From: Gelidibacter pelagius
GTDB taxonomy: Bacteria; Bacteroidota; Bacteroidia; Flavobacteriales; Flavobacteriaceae
DNA: 64,000 nt
NCBI RefSeq assembly: GCF_017581925.1
Contig: NZ_JAGEVG010000018.1
Coordinates: forward strand, 1 to 64,000
Direction of reading: 5' to 3'
Shown: positions 7,276 through 15,324 of the stretch, piece after piece
How positions within the stretch are numbered: the stretch's first letter is position 1
Layout of the letters: each line of letters opens with the position of its first letter
Translations under genes and position numbers: made by a program
The notes under the pieces: model-generated
Seen by the model: only the letters and a program-made list of their open reading frames with translations
Database searches by the model: none
What the model was told of the DNA's origin: nothing

Positions 7276-8793
7276 TTATATCAACGGATGTTGGGTCATG
7301 ATTTTGGGTTGTGGAACGCCCATCAATTTCAAAATTGTGGGTGCCAAATCGCCCAAAATTCCATCGCTGATATGTTTCAAATCCTTATCGATTAAAATGA
7401 TAGGCACTGGATTGGTGGTATGTGCCGTGTTTGGAGAACCGTCCGGATTGATCATGGTTTCGCAGTTGCCATGATCGGCAATCAATAATGTCGTATAGCC
7501 GTGCTGTAGAGCGGTAGTCACAACATCTTTCACCACAATGTCAACCGCTTCACAAGCTTCAATTGCCGCCTGCATGACGCCAGTATGGCCCACCATATCA
7601 CCATTGGCAAAATTGAGGCAGACAAAATCGACCTCTTCACTTTCCAACTCGGGAATTAAAGCATCACGTAGTTCAAAGGCACTCATTTCTGGCTTTAGAT
7701 CGTAGGTGGCTACTTTGGGTGAATTTCGTAAAATACGCTTCTCCCCATCAAAAGGAACTTCTCGTCCTCCTGAAAAGAAAAACGTGACATGCGGATATTT
7801 TTCTGTTTCCGCAATTCGGATTTGTTTTTTATGATGCTTTTCTAAGACTTCGCCTAAGGTTTCGGTCAAATTATCTTTCTCGAAAACGACTTTAATTCTT
7901 GTGAAAACATCATCATAATTGGTCAAGGTTACATAGTACAAGTCGAGTTTGTGCATGTTCTGCTCATGAAAATCGTATTGTGACAAGGCTTGCGTTAATT
8001 GTCTTCCTCTATCGGTTCTGAAATTGAAGAAAATAACCACATCACCATCTTTAATTTTAGCTTTAGGATGACCATCATGGTCGGTCATCACAATTGGTTT
8101 TATGAATTCATCCGTCACATCCTGATTATAACTGTTTTGTATGGTCTGAATCGCATCTGTAGAAGGTTCTCCAATGCCATTCACTATAGCATCATAAGCT
8201 AGTTTGACACGCTCCCAACGTTTATCACGATCCATGGCATAATAGCGTCCTGTTACCGTGGCCAATTCTGCAGAACTATCTTTAAAATGGTTTTGAAGTT
8301 GGGCCACGAAGCCTAAACCCGATTTCGGATCGACATCACGTCCATCTGTAAAGGCATGGACAAAAACATCATCAAGATCATAGGTTTTTGCAGCATCCAA
8401 CAATCCAAATAAATGATTGATATGCGAATGTACGCCACCATCACTCAACAACCCTAAAAAGTGCACTGGTTTATAGTTTTCTTTGGCATATTTAAAAGCA
8501 TCCACCAATACTTGCTCTTGCGCAAGCGTATTGTTCTGAACCGCCAAATTGATTTTTGCCAAATCTTGATATACAATTCTGCCCGCACCTAAATTCATGT
8601 GCCCCACTTCGCTATTGCCCATTTGACCTTCTGGCAATCCTACGTGGAGACCGTCAGTTCTTAGGGAAGCATTGGGGTATTTGGTGTATAGCGAATCAAT
8701 AAATGGCGTATGGGCATTATCTATGGCTGAAACTTTTGGGTCTGGAGATTTTCCCCATCCGTCAAGAATCATAAGGATGACTTTTTTGTTCAT
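7276..8793 (-). CDS. gpmI: 2,3-bisphosphoglycerate-independent phosphoglycerate mutase
   Basis: Interconverts 3-phosphoglycerate and 2-phosphoglycerate in glycolysis and gluconeogenesis using a phosphoserine intermediate and two Mn ions. At 505 residues it has the normal length. Motifs: ILDGWG with the first metal aspartate near residue 11, GQMGNSEVGHMNLGAGR with the catalytic serine, FVHAFTDGRDVDP, and the C-terminal metal site in LIADHGNCETM followed by AHTTNPVPIILID. Enzyme of the cytosol. The gene probably starts the minus-strand unit that also includes the HAD gene. Confidence 0.97.
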   Translation of the reverse strand: MNKKVILMILDGWGKSPDPKVSAIDNAHTPFIDSLYTKYPNASLRTDGLHVGLPEGQMGNSEVGHMNLGAGRIVYQDLAKINLAVQNNTLAQEQVLVDAFKYAKENYKPVHFLGLLSDGGVHSHINHLFGLLDAAKTYDLDDVFVHAFTDGRDVDPKSGLGFVAQLQNHFKDSSAELATVTGRYYAMDRDKRWERVKLAYDAIVNGIGEPSTDAIQTIQNSYNQDVTDEFIKPIVMTDHDGHPKAKIKDGDVVIFFNFRTDRGRQLTQALSQYDFHEQNMHKLDLYYVTLTNYDDVFTRIKVVFEKDNLTETLGEVLEKHHKKQIRIAETEKYPHVTFFFSGGREVPFDGEKRILRNSPKVATYDLKPEMSAFELRDALIPELESEEVDFVCLNFANGDMVGHTGVMQAAIEACEAVDIVVKDVVTTALQHGYTTLLIADHGNCETMINPDGSPNTAHTTNPVPIILIDKDLKHISDGILGDLAPTILKLMGVPQPKIMTQHPLI

Positions 8794-9043
8794 GGTGATT
8801 AGTTTTGAGTTTCAAAGATAAAAGTTTAAAGAATCAAAGCGTATGATTAGGTCTTAAAATACTGATAAATTTATTGGACAGAAGTCAAGTGAGATCGGCA
8901 TTGAGCGATGGTTATGATATTCTTAGCGATAAAGGTGTTTTGTTTAAATAATGTTAAAATTAAGCTGTTTCTGTGTAAATACTGTAACAGTAATGGTTTT
9001 AAGTCGTCTTTTTTATATAATCACAAAATATTCATTAATCATT

Positions 9044-9078
9044 AACCTGCCCGTACCGAAAAAGTAGGTTCAGGCGGA
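9044..9078. repeat. AACCTGCC...CAGGCGG element in the 8794-9094 gap
   Basis: The 301 bp between gpmI and the ankyrin gene holds no gene. Its only distinct feature is AACCTGC at 9044 paired loosely with CAGGCGG at 9071. The same ends occur at 52541-52566 around a shorter interior. It lies directly upstream of the ankyrin start and would be in its leader. Confidence 0.4.
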
Positions 9079-9094
9079 TCAAAAATCATTCATC

Positions 9095-9478
9095 ATGAAA
9101 AAAACAATCATTATTTCCGCAATTGCATTAGGTTTTGCTTTTTATACCTCTAATGCAAACACAACAATTGAAACTTCAAAATCCTCAAGTATTGTGAAAA
9201 CAAAAGTCTCTGTCAGCCCTTTTTGCATGTCCATTGTAAAGGGCGATCTCGAAACGGTTAAAAAATTAATTGAATTGGGTGCTGATGTCAATGCAGCATC
9301 AAATGGCATGACACCTGCAATGTACGCTGCCAAATATAACCGAGTAGAAATTTTGAAATTGCTCGTAAAACACGGCGCTGAACTTAAAAAGAAAACAGAA
9401 AAAGGCTTGAACGCTATGGACTATGCCAAACGATCTCACGCTGAAAATGCTTTAGTGTATTTGAAAAATCTTTCATAA
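9095..9478 (+). CDS. Secreted ankyrin-repeat protein
   Basis: A 127-residue exported protein with a signal peptide (MKKTIIISAIALGFAFYTSNA). Two to three ankyrin repeats follow: SIVKGDLETVKKLIELGADV, NAASNGMTPAMYAAKYNRVE with LKLLVKHGAELKK, and a partial GLNAMDYAKRSHAENALVYL. Ankyrin repeats mediate protein binding; the partner is unknown. One cysteine is present just before the first repeat. It is monocistronic, ending at a terminator hairpin at 9506-9532. It is small for an ankyrin protein but looks intact. Confidence 0.85.
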   Translation: MKKTIIISAIALGFAFYTSNANTTIETSKSSSIVKTKVSVSPFCMSIVKGDLETVKKLIELGADVNAASNGMTPAMYAAKYNRVEILKLLVKHGAELKKKTEKGLNAMDYAKRSHAENALVYLKNLS

Positions 9479-9505
9479 AATGAAAGTTGAGTTAGTGTTT
9501 GAGAA

Positions 9506-9532
9506 AGCTTCTTATTTTTAAGAGGCTTTTTT
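9506..9532 (+). terminator. Intrinsic terminator after the ankyrin gene
   Basis: AGCTTCTTA and TAAGAGGCT form a stem with one G-U pair around a short T loop and are followed by six T residues on the + strand. The right part overlaps the final codons of the convergent M48 gene. Confidence 0.7.
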
Positions 9533-10294
9533 ATGGTTCTCAATCGCCGCTTTAATATTGTCAATCCTATTTTCAGGAACTGGATGCGTACTTTGAAATT
9601 GGGACGATTTATTTGGCTCCACGGTGAGTTTTAGAATTTTCATTACATTAATCATTTCTTCTGGCACGTAACCAGCATCAATCATAAAACGAACACCTAA
9701 AACGTCACTTTGCAATTCCTCTTTCACTTCGTATTTTATATTTATGATACTATCAATTAAAGCTGTTCCTTGGGCAGTGTTTGTTTCGGAATCTACGGCA
9801 ATAGCTTTTAAAATACGTTCAGTAAGTCCTTGTTTTGTAAGTCTTTCAGCACTGTGTCTACCCAGAACATGCCCTATTTCATGGCCTAAAATAGCAGCGA
9901 GTTGGTCTTCGTTTTCCAATTGTGCGAAAAGTGCATAAGTAATAAATATCTGACCTCCTGGAAGTGCAAGAGCATTAATGGATTTGGAGTCTGCCAACAA
10001 ATGGAAGTCATATTGGTAATTGGATTTCTTGACGATACTGGTATTGACTAGTCGGGATCCCACTTCGTCCACTTTAGTCTGAAACTGTGCATTAGGGTGC
10101 AATCCGCCATATTGTGCTGTCATTGCGGCTACGCTTTGCAAACCGATGGCAATTTCTTCTGCTTCTGAAAGTCCAATATGTTGTTTTTGATTGGTATAAG
10201 GATTGGTGTCACCATTAGAGCAGTATTTGAAAACCACAAACAGCACAATGGCAGCTACAAGAATCAGTTTGAGTTTAAAACTACGGTTTCTCAT
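9518..10294 (-). CDS. M48 family zinc metalloprotease
   Basis: A 258-residue membrane-anchored or exported protease. The N-terminus has a hydrophobic segment (about residues 9-23) that ends in FKYC, which is not a good lipobox, so a signal anchor or a Sec signal is more likely. The zinc site is HEIGHVLGRHSAERL, with the third ligand expected in KYEVKEELQSDVLGVRFM. The tail carries STHPVPENRI, the conserved THPxxxxR element of M48 proteins. It is related to the Bep/LoiP group involved in envelope protein quality control; the exact substrate is unknown. Convergent with the ankyrin gene, whose terminator overlaps its 3' end. Confidence 0.9.
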   Translation of the reverse strand: MRNRSFKLKLILVAAIVLFVVFKYCSNGDTNPYTNQKQHIGLSEAEEIAIGLQSVAAMTAQYGGLHPNAQFQTKVDEVGSRLVNTSIVKKSNYQYDFHLLADSKSINALALPGGQIFITYALFAQLENEDQLAAILGHEIGHVLGRHSAERLTKQGLTERILKAIAVDSETNTAQGTALIDSIINIKYEVKEELQSDVLGVRFMIDAGYVPEEMINVMKILKLTVEPNKSSQFQSTHPVPENRIDNIKAAIENHKKAS

Positions 10295-10318
10295 GAGTTA
10301 GGAGTTTGAAACCTAAAT

Positions 10319-11047
10319 TTACAACAGTTCAGGATTAATGTCCAGAATGTTTTCAGTGTAATAGCTATCCAAGAATGAATCGGTGAGGTGTTCATGTCCC
10401 AATAGCGATTCTTTACTGAGAATGTCCTTCAAATTTAATTTCCTGTAGGCATCAAGATAGCCACATGACAATGCTTTGTAACTATAATGCCAAGGTTCAT
10501 ATTTAAAACCTTTCCGTCCAGGCTTATCGGTGTACACCAAATAAAAGCCATAATCTTTAGAGTTCGCGTCCATCCATTTTTTAAGTTTGACATAACTTCC
10601 GTTGCCTTCAAAATGACTCGGACTCAATACGTTTTTGGGTTGGCTAACATTGGCATCAATAATGTCCATATCAGTACCCCAATGATGCCGAGATGTTCCC
10701 GGAATGGTCGAATATTCTATGATTTTTTGAATTGCTTTCTCTGGAGATAAACCTTGATGGGTGTTGTTTTTGTATTTGCGTTCCCAAATCCGATTTTGAT
10801 GGGCAAAATTCCGATAACTCGAGACGACTTGAATCGAGATATTATCCTTTAAAGCGGCATTTCTCATTTTTGTAAACGCATCAAAAGCTTCTTTTCTTAT
10901 TTGGAATCCGTTGCCATATAGTGTTGGGTTCCCTTTTCCTATTAGTTCCTCATAACTCAAATCAGAATGCTGAAATGATAATTGTGGCAATATGCCCATG
11001 GCGACACTGCTAAGAGCTATGGTTTTGATGAAATCTTTTCTATTCAT
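10319..11047 (-). CDS. M15 family D-Ala-D-Ala carboxypeptidase-like protein
   Basis: A 242-residue exported peptidase of the VanY/LdcB type. The N-terminus MNRKDFIKTIALSSVAMG is a signal peptide resembling a short Tat-like leader, but it lacks the twin arginine. The VanY domain contains VVSSYRNFAHQNRIW, the zinc-site motif PGTSRHHWGTDMDII (consensus SxHxxGxxxD), and the second site FKYEPWHYSY. These enzymes trim peptidoglycan stem peptides in the periplasm. It lies 24 bp upstream of the M48 gene in the same direction, so the two are probably co-transcribed as an envelope-maintenance pair. Confidence 0.9.
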   Translation of the reverse strand: MNRKDFIKTIALSSVAMGILPQLSFQHSDLSYEELIGKGNPTLYGNGFQIRKEAFDAFTKMRNAALKDNISIQVVSSYRNFAHQNRIWERKYKNNTHQGLSPEKAIQKIIEYSTIPGTSRHHWGTDMDIIDANVSQPKNVLSPSHFEGNGSYVKLKKWMDANSKDYGFYLVYTDKPGRKGFKYEPWHYSYKALSCGYLDAYRKLNLKDILSKESLLGHEHLTDSFLDSYYTENILDINPELL

Positions 11048-11124
11048 GTTTTTTTGCTAAATCTATCAAAATTAACCAATTTACTTTTGAAGTAATTTAT
11101 TTATTTTTACTCAAAATTTAGAGT

Positions 11125-11550
11125 ATGCCCATTTCCTTTAAAATATTAGAACCTACCCAGATCAATTCGATCATTCCATTAATGCTAAAATTGAACAATC
11201 ATAAAATTTCTGAAGCGGTGCTCAAACAACGCTTTGCTGAAATGGTCACCCAAAATTATGAATGCGCTGCGCTTTATGATCGAGATAAGCTCATCGGAAT
11301 AGCAGGCATGTGGTTTTGTACCCGTCATTATTCGGGGAGAAGTGTAGAATTGGATCATGTGATTATTGAGGACGGCTATAGAAAGAAAGGCTTGGGCAAA
11401 CAGTTTATGAAATGTATCTATGATTATGCAACGCAAAAGGGTTTCCAAGCGGTAGAACTCAATACTTATGTGCAAAATCATCCATCACATAAGTTCTATA
11501 TGAATGAAGGGTTTGAGATTTTGGGCTATCATTTTTTGAAGAAGCTTTAG
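11125..11550 (+). CDS. GNAT family N-acetyltransferase
   Basis: A 141-residue acetyl-CoA-dependent acetyltransferase. The fold elements are visible in order: an N-terminal EPTQINSIIPLMLKLNNH helix, strand-4 SVELDHVIIEDGYRKKGLGK carrying the acetyl-CoA pyrophosphate loop (R-K-K-G-L-G-K, a match to Q/RxxGxG/A), then FQAVELNTYVQNHPSHKFYM and a final GFEILGYHFLKKL. The acceptor is unknown. It is divergent from the M15 gene and followed by a 457 bp repeat-filled gap with no gene. Confidence 0.88.
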   Translation: MPISFKILEPTQINSIIPLMLKLNNHKISEAVLKQRFAEMVTQNYECAALYDRDKLIGIAGMWFCTRHYSGRSVELDHVIIEDGYRKKGLGKQFMKCIYDYATQKGFQAVELNTYVQNHPSHKFYMNEGFEILGYHFLKKL

Positions 11551-11579
11551 GGGCGATTAACGCATTTTTTGTTTTTTAG

Positions 11580-11633
11580 ACACGGATTACACGGATTACA
11601 CGGATTACACGGATTACACGGATGACACGAATT
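11580..11633. repeat. Tandem 9-mer ACACGGATT, six units
   Basis: Units start at 11580, 11589, 11598, 11607, 11616 (last base changed) and 11625 (ACACGAATT). A related pair, ACACGAATTGCACGAATG, occurs at about 11682-11700. No spacers, so this is not CRISPR. The unit resembles the CGTGAATTCGTGG repeat found inside the aldehyde dehydrogenase gene near 26020-26040. Confidence 0.9.
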
Positions 11634-11806
11634 ACTACTATTCAATAATTCCACTAGTCACCTATACAGCTTTATTTTTTAGACACGAATTGCACGAATG
11701 TCTCGAATGGTTACATAGGCTGTAATTTATTTTTAGGAGATTTACATTCAATGACATTACACGAATTTATTAGATGGATTTTAAAAGTCAGCAGCAAACT
11801 AAAATT

Positions 11807-11870
11807 CTCCTCCTTTTGAAGGAGGAGTGGCTTCTGCTTCAAAGGAGAAGCTGAAGACGAGGTGGTTGGT
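11807..11870. repeat. CTCCTCC-GGAGGAG palindromic element
   Basis: CTCCTCC (11807-11813) and GGAGGAG (11821-11827) form a 7 bp stem; CTTCTG and GAGAAG-type pairing continues in the adjoining bases up to GACGAGGTGGTT. This looks like one of the compound dispersed palindromes common in Flavobacteriaceae intergenic DNA. The same type, in other versions, occurs at 24426-24543 and inside the kynurenine monooxygenase gene. Confidence 0.6.
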
Positions 11871-11942
11871 ATTGCATCAAGAATTATCACATCTTTCTTT
11901 TTTCTCAAGGATTAAAAGAATAACTTTTTTCTAAACTTCTGC

Positions 11943-11989
11943 GACTGCTGACTGCTGACTGCTGACTGCTGACTGCTGACTGCTGACTG
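11943..11989. repeat. Tandem 7-mer GACTGCT, six full units
   Basis: Perfect copies start every 7 bases from 11943 to 11978, followed by a partial GACTG and then ACTGCCCACTGAAAACT. It ends a few bases before the peptidase E stop codon. The remaining bases of the 11551-12007 gap hold no gene that I can support. Confidence 0.95.
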
Positions 11990-12007
11990 AAAACTGCCCA
12001 CTGAAAA

Positions 12008-12715
12008 CTACTTCAACCCACTCAAATCCGTTCCTGTTTCCACTTCATAAGGCGCTTTGTTGTATTCAAAAATACGCGCATCCAATTCACCTTCCAATAC
12101 AATATGATCACCATTCACCTCCAACCAACTGCCTTCTCTAAGTCCGACAACAGGTTGCGAGTTGAACGCATGAAACTCTTGAATCCTGGTTTCTCGGGTT
12201 TCGCCCATGTGTTTACTTTTCTTATCTGGATCTAAATAATGCGGATTGATATTAAATGGTACCATCGCCAAAGTCTTAAAACTTGAAGGATAGACAATAG
12301 GCATGTCATTGGTTGTGTTGATAGTAAGTCCGCAGATATTACTCCCTGCACTTGTACCCAAATAAGGCGTTCCACCATGAATAACGTCTTGCATGGTGCT
12401 GATCAAATCGTTTTTATATAGCTGATTGACCAATACAAACGTATTGCCACCGCCAACAAAAATCCCTTTGGCATTCTTTAAGGCCTCTTTAGGATTATCA
12501 AACTCGTGAATGCCCTTTACTTTTTTTCCGATTTCTGAAAATGCTTCTTGGGCTTTTTCGGTGTATTCATCATGGCTTATCCCACCTGGACGGGCGTAAG
12601 GGATAAATAAAATAGTATCGGTATCTTTAAAAAAGAACGTCAATTCTTCTAAAAGATAGTTTAGATAACCACTCCCGTGTAAAGTTGAGGTGCTGGCAAT
12701 TATCATTTGTTTCAT
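12008..12715 (-). CDS. pepE: Dipeptidase PepE (S51 peptidase E)
   Basis: A 235-residue serine peptidase that cleaves dipeptides with N-terminal aspartate. The family landmarks are KGIFVGGGNTFVLVNQLY, then TPYLGTSAGSNICG with the nucleophilic serine in GTSAGS, and the later PFNINPHYLDPD and PVVGLREGSWLEV segments. No signal peptide, so cytosolic. Length is normal for the family (about 230). It stands alone on the minus strand; its 3' end abuts the GACTGCT array, which could affect termination. Confidence 0.92.
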   Translation of the reverse strand: MKQMIIASTSTLHGSGYLNYLLEELTFFFKDTDTILFIPYARPGGISHDEYTEKAQEAFSEIGKKVKGIHEFDNPKEALKNAKGIFVGGGNTFVLVNQLYKNDLISTMQDVIHGGTPYLGTSAGSNICGLTINTTNDMPIVYPSSFKTLAMVPFNINPHYLDPDKKSKHMGETRETRIQEFHAFNSQPVVGLREGSWLEVNGDHIVLEGELDARIFEYNKAPYEVETGTDLSGLK

Positions 12716-12918
12716 AAAAAGATATTTTGTCTTATGTATTTACTGCAGAATGGATCGCTGTAGGAAACATCCTGAAATTTGTTCGCAATAGCTGTATTCT
12801 CAAATATTTTGTTGTAAATTTAAGTAATCTGCCAATTTAACAAAAGTTTAATCAGGCTTTAGAGTTTAATTAAGAGAGTTCGTACTTTCTTTATCGGTCT
12901 AACTAAAAATCTAATCTT

Positions 12919-13731
12919 ATGAAAACAGCTTTACTTTATCTATTTCTCATTTCACCTTTCTTCTTATTGACTGCACAAAATATCAACCGTGTGGAAATTT
13001 CAGGAAAAATTGTGGTGGACAGTGATGATTTGGAAGGGATCACGGTTTATAATACTTCCGCTAAGAAAGGTGTGCTCACGGACGAAAATGGTTTGTTTAA
13101 GATTAGTGTTGCCGTAAATGATATTATTGAGTTTAGAGCTTTACAATTTCAAGATTTTACAGTGACCATTGACGATAATATCATTAAAACTAAAAGAATG
13201 ACAGTGTTCTTGGTGGAGAAAATCAATAGGTTGGATGAAGTGGTCATCCTGCCTTACGATCTTTCTGGGAATCTACTTGTAGATATTGAAAGTGTGAAAA
13301 CTTTTAATCCCGATTTAGATGCCATTTATTTTGGTCTGGCAAACATGAATGAGTACGAATTTCCAGATGATTACAAATCCAAGGTAGTAAATGTGGCCAT
13401 GCCGGGAACAGGAAATCATATTCCTTATGGTTTAGATGTTATCGGGATTGTGGACCTGTTCCTAAGACCTATTTTTAAATCTAAAAAGAATAAAGATATT
13501 GAAGTCATGGGACCTGAAGACTCCTATAAGGCGTTTACTGACCTATACAGTACTAAGTTTTTAGTGGAAAACTTTAATATTCCTGAAAACAAGGTGAACG
13601 ATTTTGTAGATTACGTAGAAGATCAAGGCGTTGATTTCTCCCTCTTGAATTCAGGAAATGAATTTCACTTTTTAGAATTTATAAGCGTTAAAAGTAAAGA
13701 ATTCTTAGCCAAAGAAAGTGGAAAAAAGTAA
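12919..13731 (+). CDS. CarboxypepD_reg-like domain protein, first of four paralogues
   Basis: A 270-residue exported protein. A signal peptide ends at about FLLTAQ (residue 20). An Ig-like CarboxypepD_reg-like domain follows (about residues 25-115), beginning EISGKIVVDSDDLEGITVYN with the TDENGLFKI turn and the RMTVFLVEKINRLDEVVI end typical of this family. The C-terminal half is unlike the other three paralogues: it contains AMPGTGNHIPYGLDVIG and IVDLFLRPIFKSKK. Such domains are also found at the N-terminus of TonB-dependent receptors. Function unknown. It is the first gene of an operon whose genes overlap: the next start (GTG 13718) lies inside this gene. Confidence 0.82.
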   Translation: MKTALLYLFLISPFFLLTAQNINRVEISGKIVVDSDDLEGITVYNTSAKKGVLTDENGLFKISVAVNDIIEFRALQFQDFTVTIDDNIIKTKRMTVFLVEKINRLDEVVILPYDLSGNLLVDIESVKTFNPDLDAIYFGLANMNEYEFPDDYKSKVVNVAMPGTGNHIPYGLDVIGIVDLFLRPIFKSKKNKDIEVMGPEDSYKAFTDLYSTKFLVENFNIPENKVNDFVDYVEDQGVDFSLLNSGNEFHFLEFISVKSKEFLAKESGKK

Positions 13732-14521
13732 TTACGTCCTTCCTTTTTTTATGGTCTTTGGAATTCACTTTATGATGGGACAAACCGTTGATGTCAAAGG
13801 CAGGATTATTGCTAATGACGATGTGGAAGGGATTCATATTCTTAATAATACGTCCAGCACCTTTACCATTTCTAACAGCAAAGGCGAATTTTCCATCCCA
13901 GTTAAACTGAATGATACCTTAGCATTTTTAGGAGTTTCGTACCTATTGAAAAAAGTTGTAGTGGGCAAAGATATGATCAATTCAAAAGCATTGACTGTTT
14001 ACCTTACTGAAAAAGTAACTGCTTTGGCTGAAGTTGTTGTGGGAAAAATATTGACGGGCGATTTGAGTTCAGACTTAGCTAATTCAGGAGTAGAACGCAG
14101 TATCAATTTCTTCGATTTGGGAATTCCTGGATATGCAGGGAAGCCCAAAACGCAAAGTGAGAGACGCTTGTATACCGCAGGAGACTTCAAACCTATTCAT
14201 TTGCTCGGCTTATTGGCTGGTTCTCTTGAAGTAGATCCTATCTTGAATGCCATTTCTGGAAGAACTAAATTATTAAAGCACAGGATCCATCTTGAAAATA
14301 AGGATAAATGCATTGATAGAACCAAATCAAATCTTTCTCAAATCTTATTTACGGCCCATCCTTTAAAGGAACGCTATAGGAATGAGTTCTTTTATTTCTG
14401 TGCTGATGATGATCAATTTGACAGTCTATGTATTATTAATGACGATTTTAAAACGCTCGAGTTTCTGAAAGAAAAACTGGTGAGCTTCAAATCCATTCTA
14501 CAATTAACAATTGAAGAGTGA
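13718..14521 (+). CDS. CarboxypepD_reg-like domain protein, second paralogue
   Basis: A 267-residue exported protein starting at GTG, overlapping the previous gene by 14 bp. The signal peptide ends around HFMMGQ, after which VDVKGRIIANDDVEGIHILN opens the regulatory domain with TISNSKGEFSIP. A second conserved region, GKILTGDLSSDLANSGVER then FFDLGIPGYAG and QSERRLY, is shared almost word for word with paralogue three and more loosely with four. The C-terminal region has CIDRTKSNLSQILF and FFYFCADDDQFD, with two conserved cysteines, also shared. It may be an envelope protein; nothing in the sequence gives a biochemical role. Confidence 0.82.
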   Translation: MEKSNYVLPFFMVFGIHFMMGQTVDVKGRIIANDDVEGIHILNNTSSTFTISNSKGEFSIPVKLNDTLAFLGVSYLLKKVVVGKDMINSKALTVYLTEKVTALAEVVVGKILTGDLSSDLANSGVERSINFFDLGIPGYAGKPKTQSERRLYTAGDFKPIHLLGLLAGSLEVDPILNAISGRTKLLKHRIHLENKDKCIDRTKSNLSQILFTAHPLKERYRNEFFYFCADDDQFDSLCIINDDFKTLEFLKEKLVSFKSILQLTIEE

Positions 14522-15324
14522 GAATAGATCCAACTTTTATCATTCTATCACTTTTTTTTGTGATAAATGCGCATTCACAATCTGTGGATATCAAAGGGAA
14601 AATTAATGCACCGCACGAAGTGGATGGCATTCATATTATCAATAAAACAGCTAACCGATTCACGATTTCCAATAATCATGGCGAATTTGTTATCCAGGCA
14701 AAATTGAACGATACCATTCTGTTTTCAGGGATTTCCTATCAGCCTAAAGAGATTATCATTACCAAATTAATCATCGCATCTAAAGAGTTTACAGTGTATT
14801 TGGAAGAGTTGGTCAATGTTTTGGATGAGGTTTTAGTGGGCAAAATATTGACGGGCGATTTGAGTTCAGACATAGCCAATTCCGGAGTAGAGCGCGATAT
14901 TAATTTTTTTGACCTAGGCATTCCGGGATTTACTGGTAAGCCTTTAACACAAAGTGAAAGACGTTTAAAAGAAGCTTCAGGATTAGATTTGACATTAGGA
15001 GGTTCAACAGGTGGAGGAGGTGTAGGGATGTCAATAAATCCAATTATTAATGGTATCTCAGGACGTACAAAACGGCTAAAGGAACAGGTGAGGCTGGAGA
15101 AAATGGATGAATGTATAACCAAAATAAAGTCCGATCTTTCAGACATTCTGTTCAAATTTAATGGGTTGGATAAAGACTACAGAGTAGAATTTTTTTATTA
15201 CTGCGCCGATGATCCTAAATTTGCCACGCTTTGTGCTTTTAATGACGATTTTAAAACACTCGAATTTCTAAAAGGAAAACTGATAAGTTTCAAAACTAAT
15301 ATCCAAACAAAACCGGAAGAGTGA
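14518..15324 (+). CDS. CarboxypepD_reg-like domain protein, third paralogue
   Basis: A 268-residue exported protein starting at a GTG that overlaps the previous stop by 4 bp (GTGA), a classic coupling arrangement. The signal peptide ends NAHSQ. The domain HEVDGIHIINKTANRFTISN is nearly identical to paralogue four at both protein and DNA level, up to ELVNVLDEV. The following segment GKILTGDLSSDIANSGVER instead matches paralogue two. A glycine-rich insert, GGSTGGGGVGM, is unique to this copy. The C-terminus keeps FFYYCADDPKFATLC. The mosaic pattern suggests recombination among the copies. Confidence 0.82.
   Translation: MRIDPTFIILSLFFVINAHSQSVDIKGKINAPHEVDGIHIINKTANRFTISNNHGEFVIQAKLNDTILFSGISYQPKEIIITKLIIASKEFTVYLEELVNVLDEVLVGKILTGDLSSDIANSGVERDINFFDLGIPGFTGKPLTQSERRLKEASGLDLTLGGSTGGGGVGMSINPIINGISGRTKRLKEQVRLEKMDECITKIKSDLSDILFKFNGLDKDYRVEFFYYCADDPKFATLCAFNDDFKTLEFLKGKLISFKTNIQTKPEE

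Noticed and set aside
11711-11908. Possible 65-residue gene on the minus strand
   Set aside because: It is formed largely by the CTCCTCC palindrome and low-complexity sequence, and has no family-like motif.
11580-11989. CRISPR array or origin iterons in the two tandem-repeat blocks
   Set aside because: Units are 7 or 9 bp, directly adjacent and without spacers. No cas genes, dnaA gene or DnaA-box cluster is nearby.
14739-15155. 138-residue open frame opposite the third paralogue
   Set aside because: It is a mirror frame of a well-supported coding region and appears because similar sequences are duplicated.
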